Assembly: GCA_025965635.1 (NCBI GenBank)
Contig: JAOPWO010000422.1
Coordinates: 1-19,014 of the forward strand
Source of the DNA: Modestobacter sp.
GTDB lineage: Bacteria; Actinomycetota; Actinomycetes; Mycobacteriales; Geodermatophilaceae
Reading direction: 5' to 3'
DNA length: 19,014 nt
A program made the position numbers and the translations under genes. Positions 7,448 to 14,717 of this stretch are shown here, one piece after another (position 1 is the first letter of the stretch; every line of letters starts with the position of its first letter). The notes under the pieces are model-generated. The model did not search any database. It worked only from the letters and a program-made list of their open reading frames with translations, and was not told where the DNA came from.

Positions 7448-8497
7448 TCAGCGTGCGTAGACGCTGACGTCGGCGGCCTTGACCGAGGCCCACACCGGCG
7501 CGCCGGGCGCCAGGCGAAGCTCGGCGAAGGAGGTCGCGGTGACGTCGGCGGTCAGCGGGACCTCCCCGGCCAGGTCGCAGCGCACCACCGAGCCGTGCGG
7601 GGTGGCCGAGGCCAGCCGCAGCGGCCAGACGTTGCGCGGGCTCCCGGCCGGGCGCTCCGGGTACAGCGAGACCGAGGTCGGCCGGACGGCGACGAACACC
7701 GGACCCGCCGCCTCCTCGCCGACCGCGACCGTGCCGCCGCCCTCCAGCTCCACCGTCGTGCCCCGCGCGGTGCCCGGCAGCAGCACGAGCCCGACCAGCC
7801 GGGCCACGTAGTCGGTCCGCGGCCGACGGGCCACCTCCGCCGGGGTGCCGGCCTGCACGACGCGGCCGTCCTCGACCACGACCACCCGCCCGGCCAGCGC
7901 CATCGCGTCGACCGGGTCGTGGGTGACCAGCACCGCCGAGCCGGCGTACTCGGCCAGGTGCCGGTGGAGCTCGGCCCGGACGGTCAGCCGGGTGCGGGCG
8001 TCCAGCGCGGACAACGGCTCGTCGAGCAGCAGCACCCGCGGGTCGCCGACCAGCGCGCGGGCCAGCGCGGCCCGCTGTGCCTGCCCGCCGGACAGCTCCC
8101 CGGGGCGCCGGTCCCCCAACCCCGCCAGCCCGACCCGGTCCAGCCACGCCTGCGCCGCGGCGCGGGCCGGCGCGCGGCGGGCGCCCCGGGTGCGCAGACC
8201 GAAGGCCACGTTCTCGGTGACCGACAGGTGCGGGAAGAGGAGGTGGTCCTGGAAGACCATGCCCAGCGACCGGCGGTGGGCGGGCAGGTGGACGGCGCCG
8301 TCGTCCCACACGGTGCCGCCGTCCAGCGCCACCCGGCCGCCGTCGGGGGTCAGCAGCCCGGCGAGCACCCGCAGCACCGTGGACTTGCCCGCACCGTTCG
8401 GCCCGAGGACGGCGAGCACCTCGCCCGCCCCCACGGTCAGGTCCACGTCGACGGCCAGCGACCCGCGCTGCACCACGACGTGCGCATCGAGGGTCAC
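7448..8497 (-). CDS. modC: Molybdate ABC transporter ATP-binding protein ModC
   Basis: This is the 349-aa ATPase subunit of the molybdate importer. Walker A GPNGAGKST is at 32-40, the signature LSGGQ at 135-139, Walker B VLLLDE at 155-160, and the switch histidine H193 in VLVTHD. The C-terminal region from about 275 (NVWPLRLASATPHGSVVRCDL through VWASVKAADVSVY) is a TOBE/Mop domain that in ModC binds oxyanion and gives feedback inhibition. The order and spacing of domains match ModC. GTG 8497 overlaps the modB stop by 4 bp. It could transport tungstate as well; sequence alone does not separate the two. Confidence 0.95.
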   Translation of the reverse strand: MTLDAHVVVQRGSLAVDVDLTVGAGEVLAVLGPNGAGKSTVLRVLAGLLTPDGGRVALDGGTVWDDGAVHLPAHRRSLGMVFQDHLLFPHLSVTENVAFGLRTRGARRAPARAAAQAWLDRVGLAGLGDRRPGELSGGQAQRAALARALVGDPRVLLLDEPLSALDARTRLTVRAELHRHLAEYAGSAVLVTHDPVDAMALAGRVVVVEDGRVVQAGTPAEVARRPRTDYVARLVGLVLLPGTARGTTVELEGGGTVAVGEEAAGPVFVAVRPTSVSLYPERPAGSPRNVWPLRLASATPHGSVVRCDLAGEVPLTADVTATSFAELRLAPGAPVWASVKAADVSVYAR

Positions 8498-9318
8498 ACC
8501 GCTGCGCTCCGCCCCAGCCAGCGGTCCCGGAGCACGAGCAAGGTGCCCAGGGACACGGCGAGCAGCACCAGCGACAACGCGATCGCCGCCTCCGGATCGG
8601 ACTGCAGCGCCAGGTACACCGCCAGGGGCATGGTCTGCGTCGTCCCCGGGAAGTTGCCGGCGAAGGTGATCGTGGCGCCGAACTCGCCCAGTGCCCGGGC
8701 CCAGCAGAGCACCGCGCCGGCGGCGACGCCCGGGGCGACCAGCGGCAACGTGACCCGGCGGAAGGTCGTCCAGCGGTCCGCACCCAGGGTGGCCGCGGCG
8801 TCCTCGAACCGGGCGTCGGCGGCCCGCAACGCCCCCTCCACGCTGATCACCAGGAACGGCATCGCCACGAAGGTCTCGGCGATGACGACCGCGGTCGTGG
8901 TGAACGGGATCGTGACGTCGAGGTGCTCGTGCAGCAGCCGCCCGACGATCCCCTGCCGGCCGAGCACCAGGAACAGCGCCACCCCGCCGACCACCGGGGG
9001 CAGCACGAGCGGCACGGTGACCAGGGCACGGAGCACCGACCGGCCGCGGATCGAGGAGCGGGCCAGCACCCAGGCCAGCGGGACGCCGAGCACCAGCGAC
9101 AGCAGCGTCGCCAGCGTGGCGGAGACCAGCGACAGCCGGAGCGCCTGGCCCACCGCCGGCTCGGCCAGCTGCGGGCCGATCGCCGACCAGGGCGCCCGGA
9201 CGACCAGCGCCAGCAGCGGGAGGACGAGGAAGACGACGCCGACGGCGGCCGGCACCAGCAGCGGCAGCGGCACACCGCCACCGCTACCGCCAGGGCCGCC
9301 CGCGACCCGGCGCCTCAC
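8494..9318 (-). CDS. modB: Molybdate ABC transporter permease ModB
   Basis: This 274-aa inner-membrane permease has about five to six hydrophobic helices, starting with LPLLVPAAVGVVFLVLPLLAL after a short basic and glycine-rich N-terminus. The cytoplasmic coupling loop that docks to ModC, EDAAATLGADRWTTFRRVTLPL, is the EAA motif (EAA-x3-G-x-LP). LVLPPVVGGVAL and GEFGATITFAGN are typical ModB segments. GTG 9318 is chosen because it overlaps the modA stop by 4 bp (GTGA); the same frame stays open far upstream but that part would lie within modA. Overlaps on both sides indicate a tightly coupled modABC unit. Confidence 0.95.
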   Translation of the reverse strand: MRRRVAGGPGGSGGGVPLPLLVPAAVGVVFLVLPLLALVVRAPWSAIGPQLAEPAVGQALRLSLVSATLATLLSLVLGVPLAWVLARSSIRGRSVLRALVTVPLVLPPVVGGVALFLVLGRQGIVGRLLHEHLDVTIPFTTTAVVIAETFVAMPFLVISVEGALRAADARFEDAAATLGADRWTTFRRVTLPLVAPGVAAGAVLCWARALGEFGATITFAGNFPGTTQTMPLAVYLALQSDPEAAIALSLVLLAVSLGTLLVLRDRWLGRSAAV

Positions 9319-10097
9319 GGGCCGGTGAAGCCGGCGGTGGCCAGCGCCTCCCGGCCCGCGTCGGAGGTGACCAGCTCGACGAAGGCCAGCGCGCCGGCGG
9401 GGTTGGGCGCGTCGGTGAGGACGCAGATCGGATAGCCGTTGACCGCGTCGGCGGCTTGCGCGAAATCGATGCCCTCGACCGCGTCGCCGGCGGCCCGGAC
9501 GTCGGTCCGGTAGACCAGCGCCGCGTCGACCTCGCCGAGCTGCACCTTGGTGAGCGCCGCTCTGACGTCTTCCTCCAGGGTGTCCGGCGCCCCGGTCAGC
9601 CCGGCGGCGTCGAAGGCCGCCTCCGCGGCGGCACCGCAGGGCACCTCGGGCGCGCACAGCGCGATCGTCCGCTCCGGGTCGGCCAGGTCGGTCAGGCCGG
9701 TGATGCCGCCCGGATTACCGGGCGGGACGGCGATCTCCAGCTGGTTCCTCGCGAACAGCACCGGGGCCCGGGACACGACGCCGACGCCGCTGTCGGTCAC
9801 GACGTCCATCTGGTCGGTGTCGGCGGCGGCGAAGACGTCGGCCGGGGCACCGTGGGTCAGCTGGGTGGCCAGCGCGGAGCTGCCGGCGAAGTTGAACTGC
9901 ACCTGCAGGCCGGGGTGGTCGTCCTCCAGCCGGCGGCCGAGGTCGGAGAAGACGTCGGTCAGCGACGCGGCCGCGAACACGGTGACCGCGCCGGTGACCT
10001 CGCCGTCCGACCCGGCGTCGGCCGGGGCACCGCACGCGGCCAGCGCGAGCACCGCCGCGACCGCCAGCACGCGCCTCGCCAGGCTCCCTCCCCTCAC
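9315..10097 (-). CDS. modA: Molybdate-binding lipoprotein ModA
   Basis: This 260-aa lipoprotein captures molybdate outside the membrane and delivers it to ModBC. From GTG 10097 it has a signal peptide with basic start (MRGGSLARR), hydrophobic core and lipobox LAAC, giving lipidated C22. Mature motifs are VFAAASLTDVFSDL and FNFAGSSALATQLTHGAPADVFAAAD, where the family's oxyanion-binding serines lie, and VNGYPICVL near the end. An in-frame GTG at 10169 would overlap the regulator's stop by 4 bp, matching the other junctions of this operon, but would put 24 extra Arg/Ser-rich residues before the signal peptide. I prefer 10097 on signal-peptide grounds, although its ribosome site is weak. Confidence 0.92.
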   Translation of the reverse strand: MRGGSLARRVLAVAAVLALAACGAPADAGSDGEVTGAVTVFAAASLTDVFSDLGRRLEDDHPGLQVQFNFAGSSALATQLTHGAPADVFAAADTDQMDVVTDSGVGVVSRAPVLFARNQLEIAVPPGNPGGITGLTDLADPERTIALCAPEVPCGAAAEAAFDAAGLTGAPDTLEEDVRAALTKVQLGEVDAALVYRTDVRAAGDAVEGIDFAQAADAVNGYPICVLTDAPNPAGALAFVELVTSDAGREALATAGFTGP

Positions 10098-10112
10098 CGC
10101 ACGGTGCCCCCG

Positions 10113-10160
10113 GCAAGGCGCGCTCGCTCCGCTCCTCGCTCGCCGGCGCTCGCTGCGATG
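10113..10160. repeat. Low-complexity CGCTCGCT-type repeat upstream of modA
   Basis: Between the HTH-Mop gene and modA the sequence is built from variants of CGCTCGCT/CGCTCCT (about 10121-10155) with a central CGCCGGCG palindrome. Similar GC-rich elements are common between genes of high-GC actinobacteria. It does not look like coding sequence, which argues against the long alternative start of modA. Confidence 0.4.
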
Positions 10161-10165
10161 CCCGC

Positions 10166-10561
10166 TCACGGCACGTCCACGCTGACCTGGGTGGCCTTGA
10201 CCGTCGCCACGGCCCGCACGCCGACCTCGAGGCCCAGCTCGTCGGCGGCTTCCCGGGACATCAGCGAGACCAGCCGGAACGGGCCGGCCTGGACCTCGAC
10301 CTGCGCCATCACGACGTCCCGGACCACCCGGGTGACCAGCCCCGGCAACCGGTTGCGGGCCGAGGACGAGCGGGTGGCGCCCGGCTGGGGCGCCTCGTGC
10401 AGCTCGGTGGCCACCCGGGCCAGGTCGGCGCCGTCGACCGTGGCGGGGCCGCCGGCCGGGCGGGTGGCGGCGAGGCGGTCGCTGTCGATCCAGAGCCGGA
10501 CGGTGTCGTCGCTGACGCCGAGCAGCGCGGCGGCTTCGGCGATCCGGTAGGTGGCGGTCAC
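10166..10561 (-). CDS. HTH-Mop (TOBE) molybdate-responsive regulator
   Basis: This 131-aa protein joins an N-terminal MerR/excisionase-type helix-turn-helix (about 4-50: YRIAEAAALLGVSDDTVRLWIDSDRL) to a single C-terminal Mop/TOBE domain (about 66-131). The latter begins SARNRLPGLVTRVVRD and includes VMAQVEV, RLVSLMSREAADELGL and VKATQVSV, the classic molybdopterin/molybdate-binding fold. It probably senses molybdate and controls this operon, a role held elsewhere by ModE, which has a different HTH and two TOBE units. That role is inference from domains and position. GTG 10561 is preceded by TAGGGT ending 6 nt upstream, consistent with a leaderless transcript. It is first in the mod operon and its stop overlaps a possible modA start. 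Confidence 0.88.
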   Translation of the reverse strand: MTATYRIAEAAALLGVSDDTVRLWIDSDRLAATRPAGGPATVDGADLARVATELHEAPQPGATRSSSARNRLPGLVTRVVRDVVMAQVEVQAGPFRLVSLMSREAADELGLEVGVRAVATVKATQVSVDVP

Positions 10562-10567
10562 GCCGGC

Positions 10568-10596
10568 ACCCTACTTCCGCATCTGCGGCAGAACAA
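10568..10596 (-). promoter_or_regulatory. Putative mod operon promoter with internal dyad
   Basis: Read on the minus strand, TTGTTC (10596-10591), a 17-nt spacer and TAGGGT (10573-10568) lie 6 nt before the GTG of the HTH-Mop gene. The spacer contains CCGCA-N2-TGCGG (10577-10588), a perfect dyad where a repressor could block polymerase. A second dyad, GCGGA-N6-TCCGC (10597-10612), sits just upstream of the -35. The -10 is good for an actinobacterium; the -35 matches only at TTG. Confidence 0.5.
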
Positions 10597-10612
10597 GCGG
10601 AGCTGCGTCCGC
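10597..10612. promoter_or_regulatory. Second dyad upstream of the mod operon promoter
   Basis: GCGGA (10597-10601) and TCCGC (10608-10612) are separated by 6 nt. TCCGCA occurs here (10608-10613) and again at 10576-10581, within the first dyad, 32 nt apart, about three helical turns. This spacing suits cooperative binding of a dimeric regulator. The site lies in the 100-bp region shared with recQ. Confidence 0.35.
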
Positions 10613-10661
10613 ACACGCGCACCGTCGTTTGTGGATCAGGATCCCCGGGAACCGGCGGTCG

Positions 10662-12386
10662 GTGCCTCCCCGTACCGAGACCACCCCCGCTCCAGACACC
10701 AGCACGGCCCGGACGACGGCGGGGGGCTCGGCCTCGGTCCGCACCCGGCGCATCCGCGGGACCGCCCGCGACGTGCTCGGCTACGACGACTTCCGCCCCG
10801 GCCAGGAGGCGGCGATGCAGGCGATCGTCGCCGGCCGGGACACCCTGGCGGTGCTGCCCTCCGGAGCCGGCAAGTCCGCGGTCTTCACCGTCGCCGGGCT
10901 GCTGCTGGAGGGGCCGGTGCTGGTGGTCTCCCCGCTGATCGCGCTGCAGCGCGACCAGGTCGAGCGCCTCGAAGCGCTCGGGCCGGCGGTCGGCGGGGTG
11001 GCCCTGCTGAACTCCACCCTGTCGGCGCTGGAGCACCAGGCGGTGCTCGACGGACTCGGTGACGGGACGGTCCGCTTCTGCTTCCTGGCCCCCGAGCAGC
11101 TGGCCAAACCCGAGGTGGTGGCGGCGATCCGGCAGGCCGGACCCGCGCTGTTCGTCGTCGACGAGGCGCACTGCGTCTCTGCCTGGGGGCACGACTTCCG
11201 CCCCGACTACCTCCGCCTCGGCGGCGTCGTCACCCAGCTGGGCCATCCCCCCGTGCTCGCGCTCACCGCCACCGCCGCTCCGCCGGTGCGCAGCGAGATC
11301 GTCGAGCGGCTGGAGATGCGCGACCCCGCCGTCGTCGTCGCCGGGTTCGACCGGCCGGAGATCCGGCTGGAGGTCGAGCACCACGCCGACGCCGAGGGCA
11401 AGCGCCGGGCCGTCCTGGATCGTGCGACCGCGCTGACCGGGCAGGGCACCGGCATCGTCTACAGCGCCACCCGGAAGGGCACCGAGGACCTCGCCGAGGC
11501 CCTCGCCGAGCGCGGCCTGCGCGTCGCGGCCTACCACGCCGGGCTGCGCAGGTCCGACCGCGAGGACGTGCAGAGCCGGTTCATGGCCGGCGGCCTGGAC
11601 GTCGTGGTCGCCACGACCGCGTTCGGCATGGGCATCGACAACCCGCACGTGCGGTTCGTGGTGCACGCCGAGCCCGCCGACTCCGTCGACAGCTACTACC
11701 AGGAGGTCGGCCGGGCCGGCCGGGACGGCGAGCCCGCCGTCGCCGTCCTGGTCTACCGGCAGGAAGACCTGGGGCTGCGGCGGTTCTTCGCCGCCGGCGC
11801 GCCCGCCGAGGAGGGGCTGCAGCAGGTGGCCGGGCTGGTGGTCGCCGGCGCCGAGTCCGGGATGGACGGCGTCGACGTGCACGACCTGCGCGAGGAGACC
11901 GGCCGCGCGGCCACCCCGCTGGTCCGCGAGCTGAACCTGCTCGAGCAGGCCGGTGCGGTGGTGCTCGACGAGGAGGGGACGGCGTCGCCCGCCCCGGACG
12001 CACCGGACCCGGGGGAGGCGGCCGCGGTGGCCCGGCAGCTGGCCGAGGCGCACCAGCGGGTCGACGAGAGCCGGGTGGAGATGATGCGCGGCTACGCCGA
12101 CACCACCGGCTGCCGCCGGCAGTACCTGCTCGGCTACTTCGGCCAGCAGCTGGACGAACCGTGCGGCAACTGCGACAACTGCAGCGCCGGGACGGCGCAG
12201 GAGCACCAGGCCGTCGCCGCGGACCACCCGTTCCCGGTCGACAGCGCGGTCGAGCACGCCGAGTGGGGCCCGGGCATCGTGATGCGGCACGAGGACGACC
12301 GGGTCGTCGTCCTGTTCGAGGCGGTCGGTTACAAGACCCTGGCCCTGCAGGCGGTGCTCGACCACGACCTGCTCCGGGCCGCCTGA
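10662..12386 (+). CDS. recQ: RecQ-family ATP-dependent DNA helicase
   Basis: This 574-aa superfamily 2 helicase unwinds DNA 3'-5' in recombination and repair. Motif 0 is YDDFRPGQ (41-48), Walker A is LPSGAGKS (65-72), motif II is VVDEAHC (165-171) followed by SAWGHDFRPDY, and motif VI is YYQEVGRAGRDGE. The RecQ-C-terminal zinc site runs from about residue 484 to 506 (a Cys, then CGNCDNC). The C-terminal end (about 525-572) holds EWGPGIVMRHEDDRVVVLFEAVGYKTL, a small beta-rich segment like the Tudor-like tail of UvrD/PcrA helicases; no HRDC domain is present. GTG 10662 is the last start before the conserved core; an in-frame GTG at 10551 would overlap the divergent regulator gene. The first 30 residues are Thr/Ala rich and unconserved. 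Confidence 0.9.
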   Translation: MPPRTETTPAPDTSTARTTAGGSASVRTRRIRGTARDVLGYDDFRPGQEAAMQAIVAGRDTLAVLPSGAGKSAVFTVAGLLLEGPVLVVSPLIALQRDQVERLEALGPAVGGVALLNSTLSALEHQAVLDGLGDGTVRFCFLAPEQLAKPEVVAAIRQAGPALFVVDEAHCVSAWGHDFRPDYLRLGGVVTQLGHPPVLALTATAAPPVRSEIVERLEMRDPAVVVAGFDRPEIRLEVEHHADAEGKRRAVLDRATALTGQGTGIVYSATRKGTEDLAEALAERGLRVAAYHAGLRRSDREDVQSRFMAGGLDVVVATTAFGMGIDNPHVRFVVHAEPADSVDSYYQEVGRAGRDGEPAVAVLVYRQEDLGLRRFFAAGAPAEEGLQQVAGLVVAGAESGMDGVDVHDLREETGRAATPLVRELNLLEQAGAVVLDEEGTASPAPDAPDPGEAAAVARQLAEAHQRVDESRVEMMRGYADTTGCRRQYLLGYFGQQLDEPCGNCDNCSAGTAQEHQAVAADHPFPVDSAVEHAEWGPGIVMRHEDDRVVVLFEAVGYKTLALQAVLDHDLLRAA

Positions 12387-12435
12387 CCACAGCTCGACCT
12401 GCGCGGTCCACCGCGAGCACGGAAGATCGACGACG

Positions 12436-12458
12436 GACCGGGCGGCCTGCGCCCGGTC
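12436..12458. promoter_or_regulatory. Stem-loop before the carbamoyltransferase ribosome site
   Basis: GACCGGGC (12436-12443) and GCCCGGTC (12451-12458) are a perfect 8-bp inverted repeat with a 7-nt loop, ending 3 nt before the GGGAG ribosome site of the next gene. It may be the terminator of recQ or a control element of the carbamoyltransferase gene. The remainder of the 85-bp gap shows no recognisable promoter. Confidence 0.4.
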
Positions 12459-12471
12459 GATGGGAGTGCGC

Positions 12472-14121
12472 GTGAAGGTCCTCGGCATCAACGCCATCTA
12501 CCACGACCCGGCGGCCGCGCTGGTCGTCGACGGCAAGGTCGTCGCCGCGGCCGAGGAGGAGCGGTTCAGCCGGCGCAAGCACGGCAAGCGGCCCCTCCCG
12601 TGGAGCGCCTGGGAACTGCCCGAGCTGTCGGCCGCCTGGTGCCTGGAGGAAGCCGGCATCCGCCCGGAGGAGCTCGACGCGGTCGCCTACTCCTTCGATC
12701 CCGCGCTGATGGCCACCCCGGAGGGCTCCGGGCTCTTCGACGACGGCGACGTCATGCGCAAGAAGTACGCCGAGATGGCGCCGGACTTCCTGGCGCACGC
12801 GCTGCCCGGGCTCGACCCGGCGAAGGTCCGCTTCGTCAAGCACCACGTCGCGCACGCCGCCTCCGCGGGCCTCGCCGCCCCCCGACGGGACAACTCCGTG
12901 CTGGTGCTCGACGGTCGCGGTGAGGCGCACAGCCACCTGGCCGGCCGCTACGTGGACGGCCGGCTCGAGGTGCTCGCCGGCCAGGCGCTACCGCACTCGC
13001 TGGGGCTGATGTACGAGGAGCTCACCGACCACCTGGGCTTCCTGCGCAGCTCCGACGAGTTCAAGGTCATGGCGATGGCCTCCTACGGCAAGCCGCGTTT
13101 CGTCGGCGACCTCTCCGAGCTCGTCCGGGCCACCGACGACGGCGGCTTCCGCACCGAGAAGATCGACTTCACCGAGTTCGCCCCCCGGCTCGGGAAGGGC
13201 GAGGGGTGGACCGGAGCCCACGCCGACCTGGCCGCCAGCGTCCAGCAGCGCCTGGAGGAGGTGCTGGTCGACCTGGCCCGCTGGGTGCACGAGCAGACCG
13301 GCGACACGGTGCTCACCCTGGCCGGCGGCACCGCGCTCAACTGCGTGGCGAACACCCGGATCCTGGCCGAGAGCCCGTTCGAGCAGGTCTGGGTGCAGCC
13401 GGCCGCCGGCGACGCCGGCACCGCGCTGGGGGCCGCGCTGCACGTGGCCCGCGAACTCGGCGAGGACACCCAGCCGATGCCCGGCGCGGCGCTCGGCCGC
13501 GGCTGGAGCGACGAGGAGATCGAGCGGGTCCTCGACACCGCGGCGATCGACTACGAGCGCCCGGACGACGTCGCCGAGGTCGTGGCCGAGGTGCTGGCCG
13601 ACAACGGCATCGTCGCCTGGTTCCAGGGCCGCAGCGAGTACGGCCCGCGCGCGCTGGGGCACCGCTCGCTGATGGCCCACCCCGGGCACGAGGGCAACCT
13701 GGAGCGGATGAACGACGTCAAGGGCCGCGAGCAGTTCCGCCCGGTGGCGCCGATGGTGCTGCTGGAGAGGGCGCCGGAGATCTTCAGCCGCGGGCCGATC
13801 CCGTCGGAGTACATGCTCTTCATGCACGACGTGGCCCCGGAGTGGCGTGACCGCATCCCCACCGTCACCCATGTCGACGGGACAGCGCGGATCCAGACCG
13901 TCGACCGGGAGGCTTCTCCGCTGGTGCACCGGATGATCTCGGCCTTCGAGCGGCGCACCGGGCTGCCCGTGGTGGTCAACACCAGCCTGAACACCGCCGG
14001 CCGGCCGATGGTGGACGACCCGAGTGACGCGCTGGAGTGCTTCGGCTCGGCACCGGTGGACCTGCTCGCGATCGGGCCGTTCGTCGTCCGGCGGCCGAGG
14101 TCGACACTGGCCGCGAGGTGA
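12472..14121 (+). CDS. NodU/CmcH-family carbamoyltransferase
   Basis: This 549-aa cytoplasmic enzyme transfers a carbamoyl group from carbamoyl phosphate, through a carbamoyl-adenylate, to a hydroxyl of an unknown acceptor. The N-terminal Kae1-like domain starts VLGINAIYHDPAAALVVDG and holds the metal-binding HHVAHAAS (about 124-131) and VLVLDGRGE. A mid-region SDEFKVMAMASYG and LAGGTALNCVANT are conserved. The C-terminal YrdC-like domain has AWFQGRSEYGPRALGHRS, REQFRPVAPM and LPVVVNTSLN. All landmarks are intact. GTG 12472 is chosen because GGGAG (12462-12466) lies 5 nt upstream and family proteins begin M-x-VLGIN; ATG 12460, in frame, would add four residues. No antibiotic or Nod-factor genes adjoin, so the acceptor cannot be inferred. 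Confidence 0.93.
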   Translation: MKVLGINAIYHDPAAALVVDGKVVAAAEEERFSRRKHGKRPLPWSAWELPELSAAWCLEEAGIRPEELDAVAYSFDPALMATPEGSGLFDDGDVMRKKYAEMAPDFLAHALPGLDPAKVRFVKHHVAHAASAGLAAPRRDNSVLVLDGRGEAHSHLAGRYVDGRLEVLAGQALPHSLGLMYEELTDHLGFLRSSDEFKVMAMASYGKPRFVGDLSELVRATDDGGFRTEKIDFTEFAPRLGKGEGWTGAHADLAASVQQRLEEVLVDLARWVHEQTGDTVLTLAGGTALNCVANTRILAESPFEQVWVQPAAGDAGTALGAALHVARELGEDTQPMPGAALGRGWSDEEIERVLDTAAIDYERPDDVAEVVAEVLADNGIVAWFQGRSEYGPRALGHRSLMAHPGHEGNLERMNDVKGREQFRPVAPMVLLERAPEIFSRGPIPSEYMLFMHDVAPEWRDRIPTVTHVDGTARIQTVDREASPLVHRMISAFERRTGLPVVVNTSLNTAGRPMVDDPSDALECFGSAPVDLLAIGPFVVRRPRSTLAAR

Positions 14122-14127
14122 AGATTT

Positions 14128-14143
14128 GGTGACGCTGGTCACC
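14128..14143. promoter_or_regulatory. CRP/GlxR-like palindrome GGTGAC-N4-GTCACC
   Basis: The dyad GGTGACGCTGGTCACC contains GTGA-N6-TCAC (14129-14142), the core of the CRP/GlxR binding consensus TGTGA-N6-TCACA, lacking only the outer T and A. A further GGTGAC lies at 14150-14155. It sits 6 nt after the carbamoyltransferase stop and about 98 nt before the DUF4383 start codon, a usual distance for an upstream regulator. No clear -10/-35 was found. Confidence 0.45.
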
Positions 14144-14240
14144 TGACCCGGTGACATCGGCATCGGCGCCGGGGACCGTGGGCAGTGCACCACCGGACCC
14201 GCCAAGACATGGCGGCGACGACCACCCACGGAGGACAACC

Positions 14241-14699
14241 ATGTCTCGTGCGGACTCCCCCGGCACCGACCGTCGGGGCCTGACCTGGCCACAGATGCTG
14301 GCCCTCGCCATCGGCGCCGTCTACACGCTGATCGGCATCGCCGGCTTCTTCATCACCGGCTTCGACAACTTCGCCGGGATGGACCACACCGAGACCCTGC
14401 TCGGGTTCATGATCAACCCGCTGCACAACGTCGTGCACCTGCTCATCGGTATCGCCGGCCTCGCGCTGGCCCGGACGCTCAGCGGTGCCCGCACGTACGG
14501 GTGGCTGCTCGCCGTCGGGTACGGCGCGGCGTTCCTCTACGGCCTGTTCGCCGTCGGCAAGGACTGGGACGTCCTCAACCTCAACTGGGCCGACAACTGG
14601 CTGCACCTGATCAGCGCCCTGGCCGGCCTGGCCATCGCACTCGGCCCGGTGCACAGCGCCACTGCCGCCCGTGGGCGGGACACCTCGCTGCGCGGCTGA
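14241..14699 (+). CDS. DUF4383 four-helix membrane protein
   Basis: This 152-aa integral membrane protein of unknown function matches the DUF4383 family by its landmarks: a first helix (LAIGAVYTLIGIAGFF), then LLGFMINPLHNVVHLLIGIAGLAL, then ARTYGWLLAVGYGAAFLYGLFAVG and finally LNLNWADNWLHLISALAGLAIALG. That gives four predicted membrane segments with short polar ends. Histidines in NPLHNVVH and NWLHL are family-typical and lie within or near helices. ATG 14241 is set by GGAGG (14230-14234) 6 nt upstream; an in-frame extension from 14151 is unconserved. The gene stands alone, with a possible CRP-type site upstream and a strong hairpin downstream. Confidence 0.88.
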   Translation: MSRADSPGTDRRGLTWPQMLALAIGAVYTLIGIAGFFITGFDNFAGMDHTETLLGFMINPLHNVVHLLIGIAGLALARTLSGARTYGWLLAVGYGAAFLYGLFAVGKDWDVLNLNWADNWLHLISALAGLAIALGPVHSATAARGRDTSLRG

Positions 14700-14717
14700 T
14701 CACCGCCACCCCCACCG

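Noticed and set aside
4740..9328. Long plus-strand open frames opposite the phosphatase, moaE, mocA-like, modC and modB genes
   Set aside because: The same low-complexity composition, and the minus strand carries complete catalytic motifs throughout.
10551..10661. N-terminal extension of RecQ from GTG 10551
   Set aside because: It would run over the divergent regulator's start and promoter, and its residues are not RecQ-like.
12460..12471. ATG at 12460 as start of the carbamoyltransferase
   Set aside because: GGGAG lies inside this extension at the right distance from GTG 12472, and the family motif begins there. The four extra residues cannot be fully excluded.
12472..14121. Part of an antibiotic biosynthesis cluster
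   Set aside because: NodU/CmcH enzymes occur in such clusters, but the neighbours are recQ and a DUF4383 gene, with no biosynthetic enzymes.
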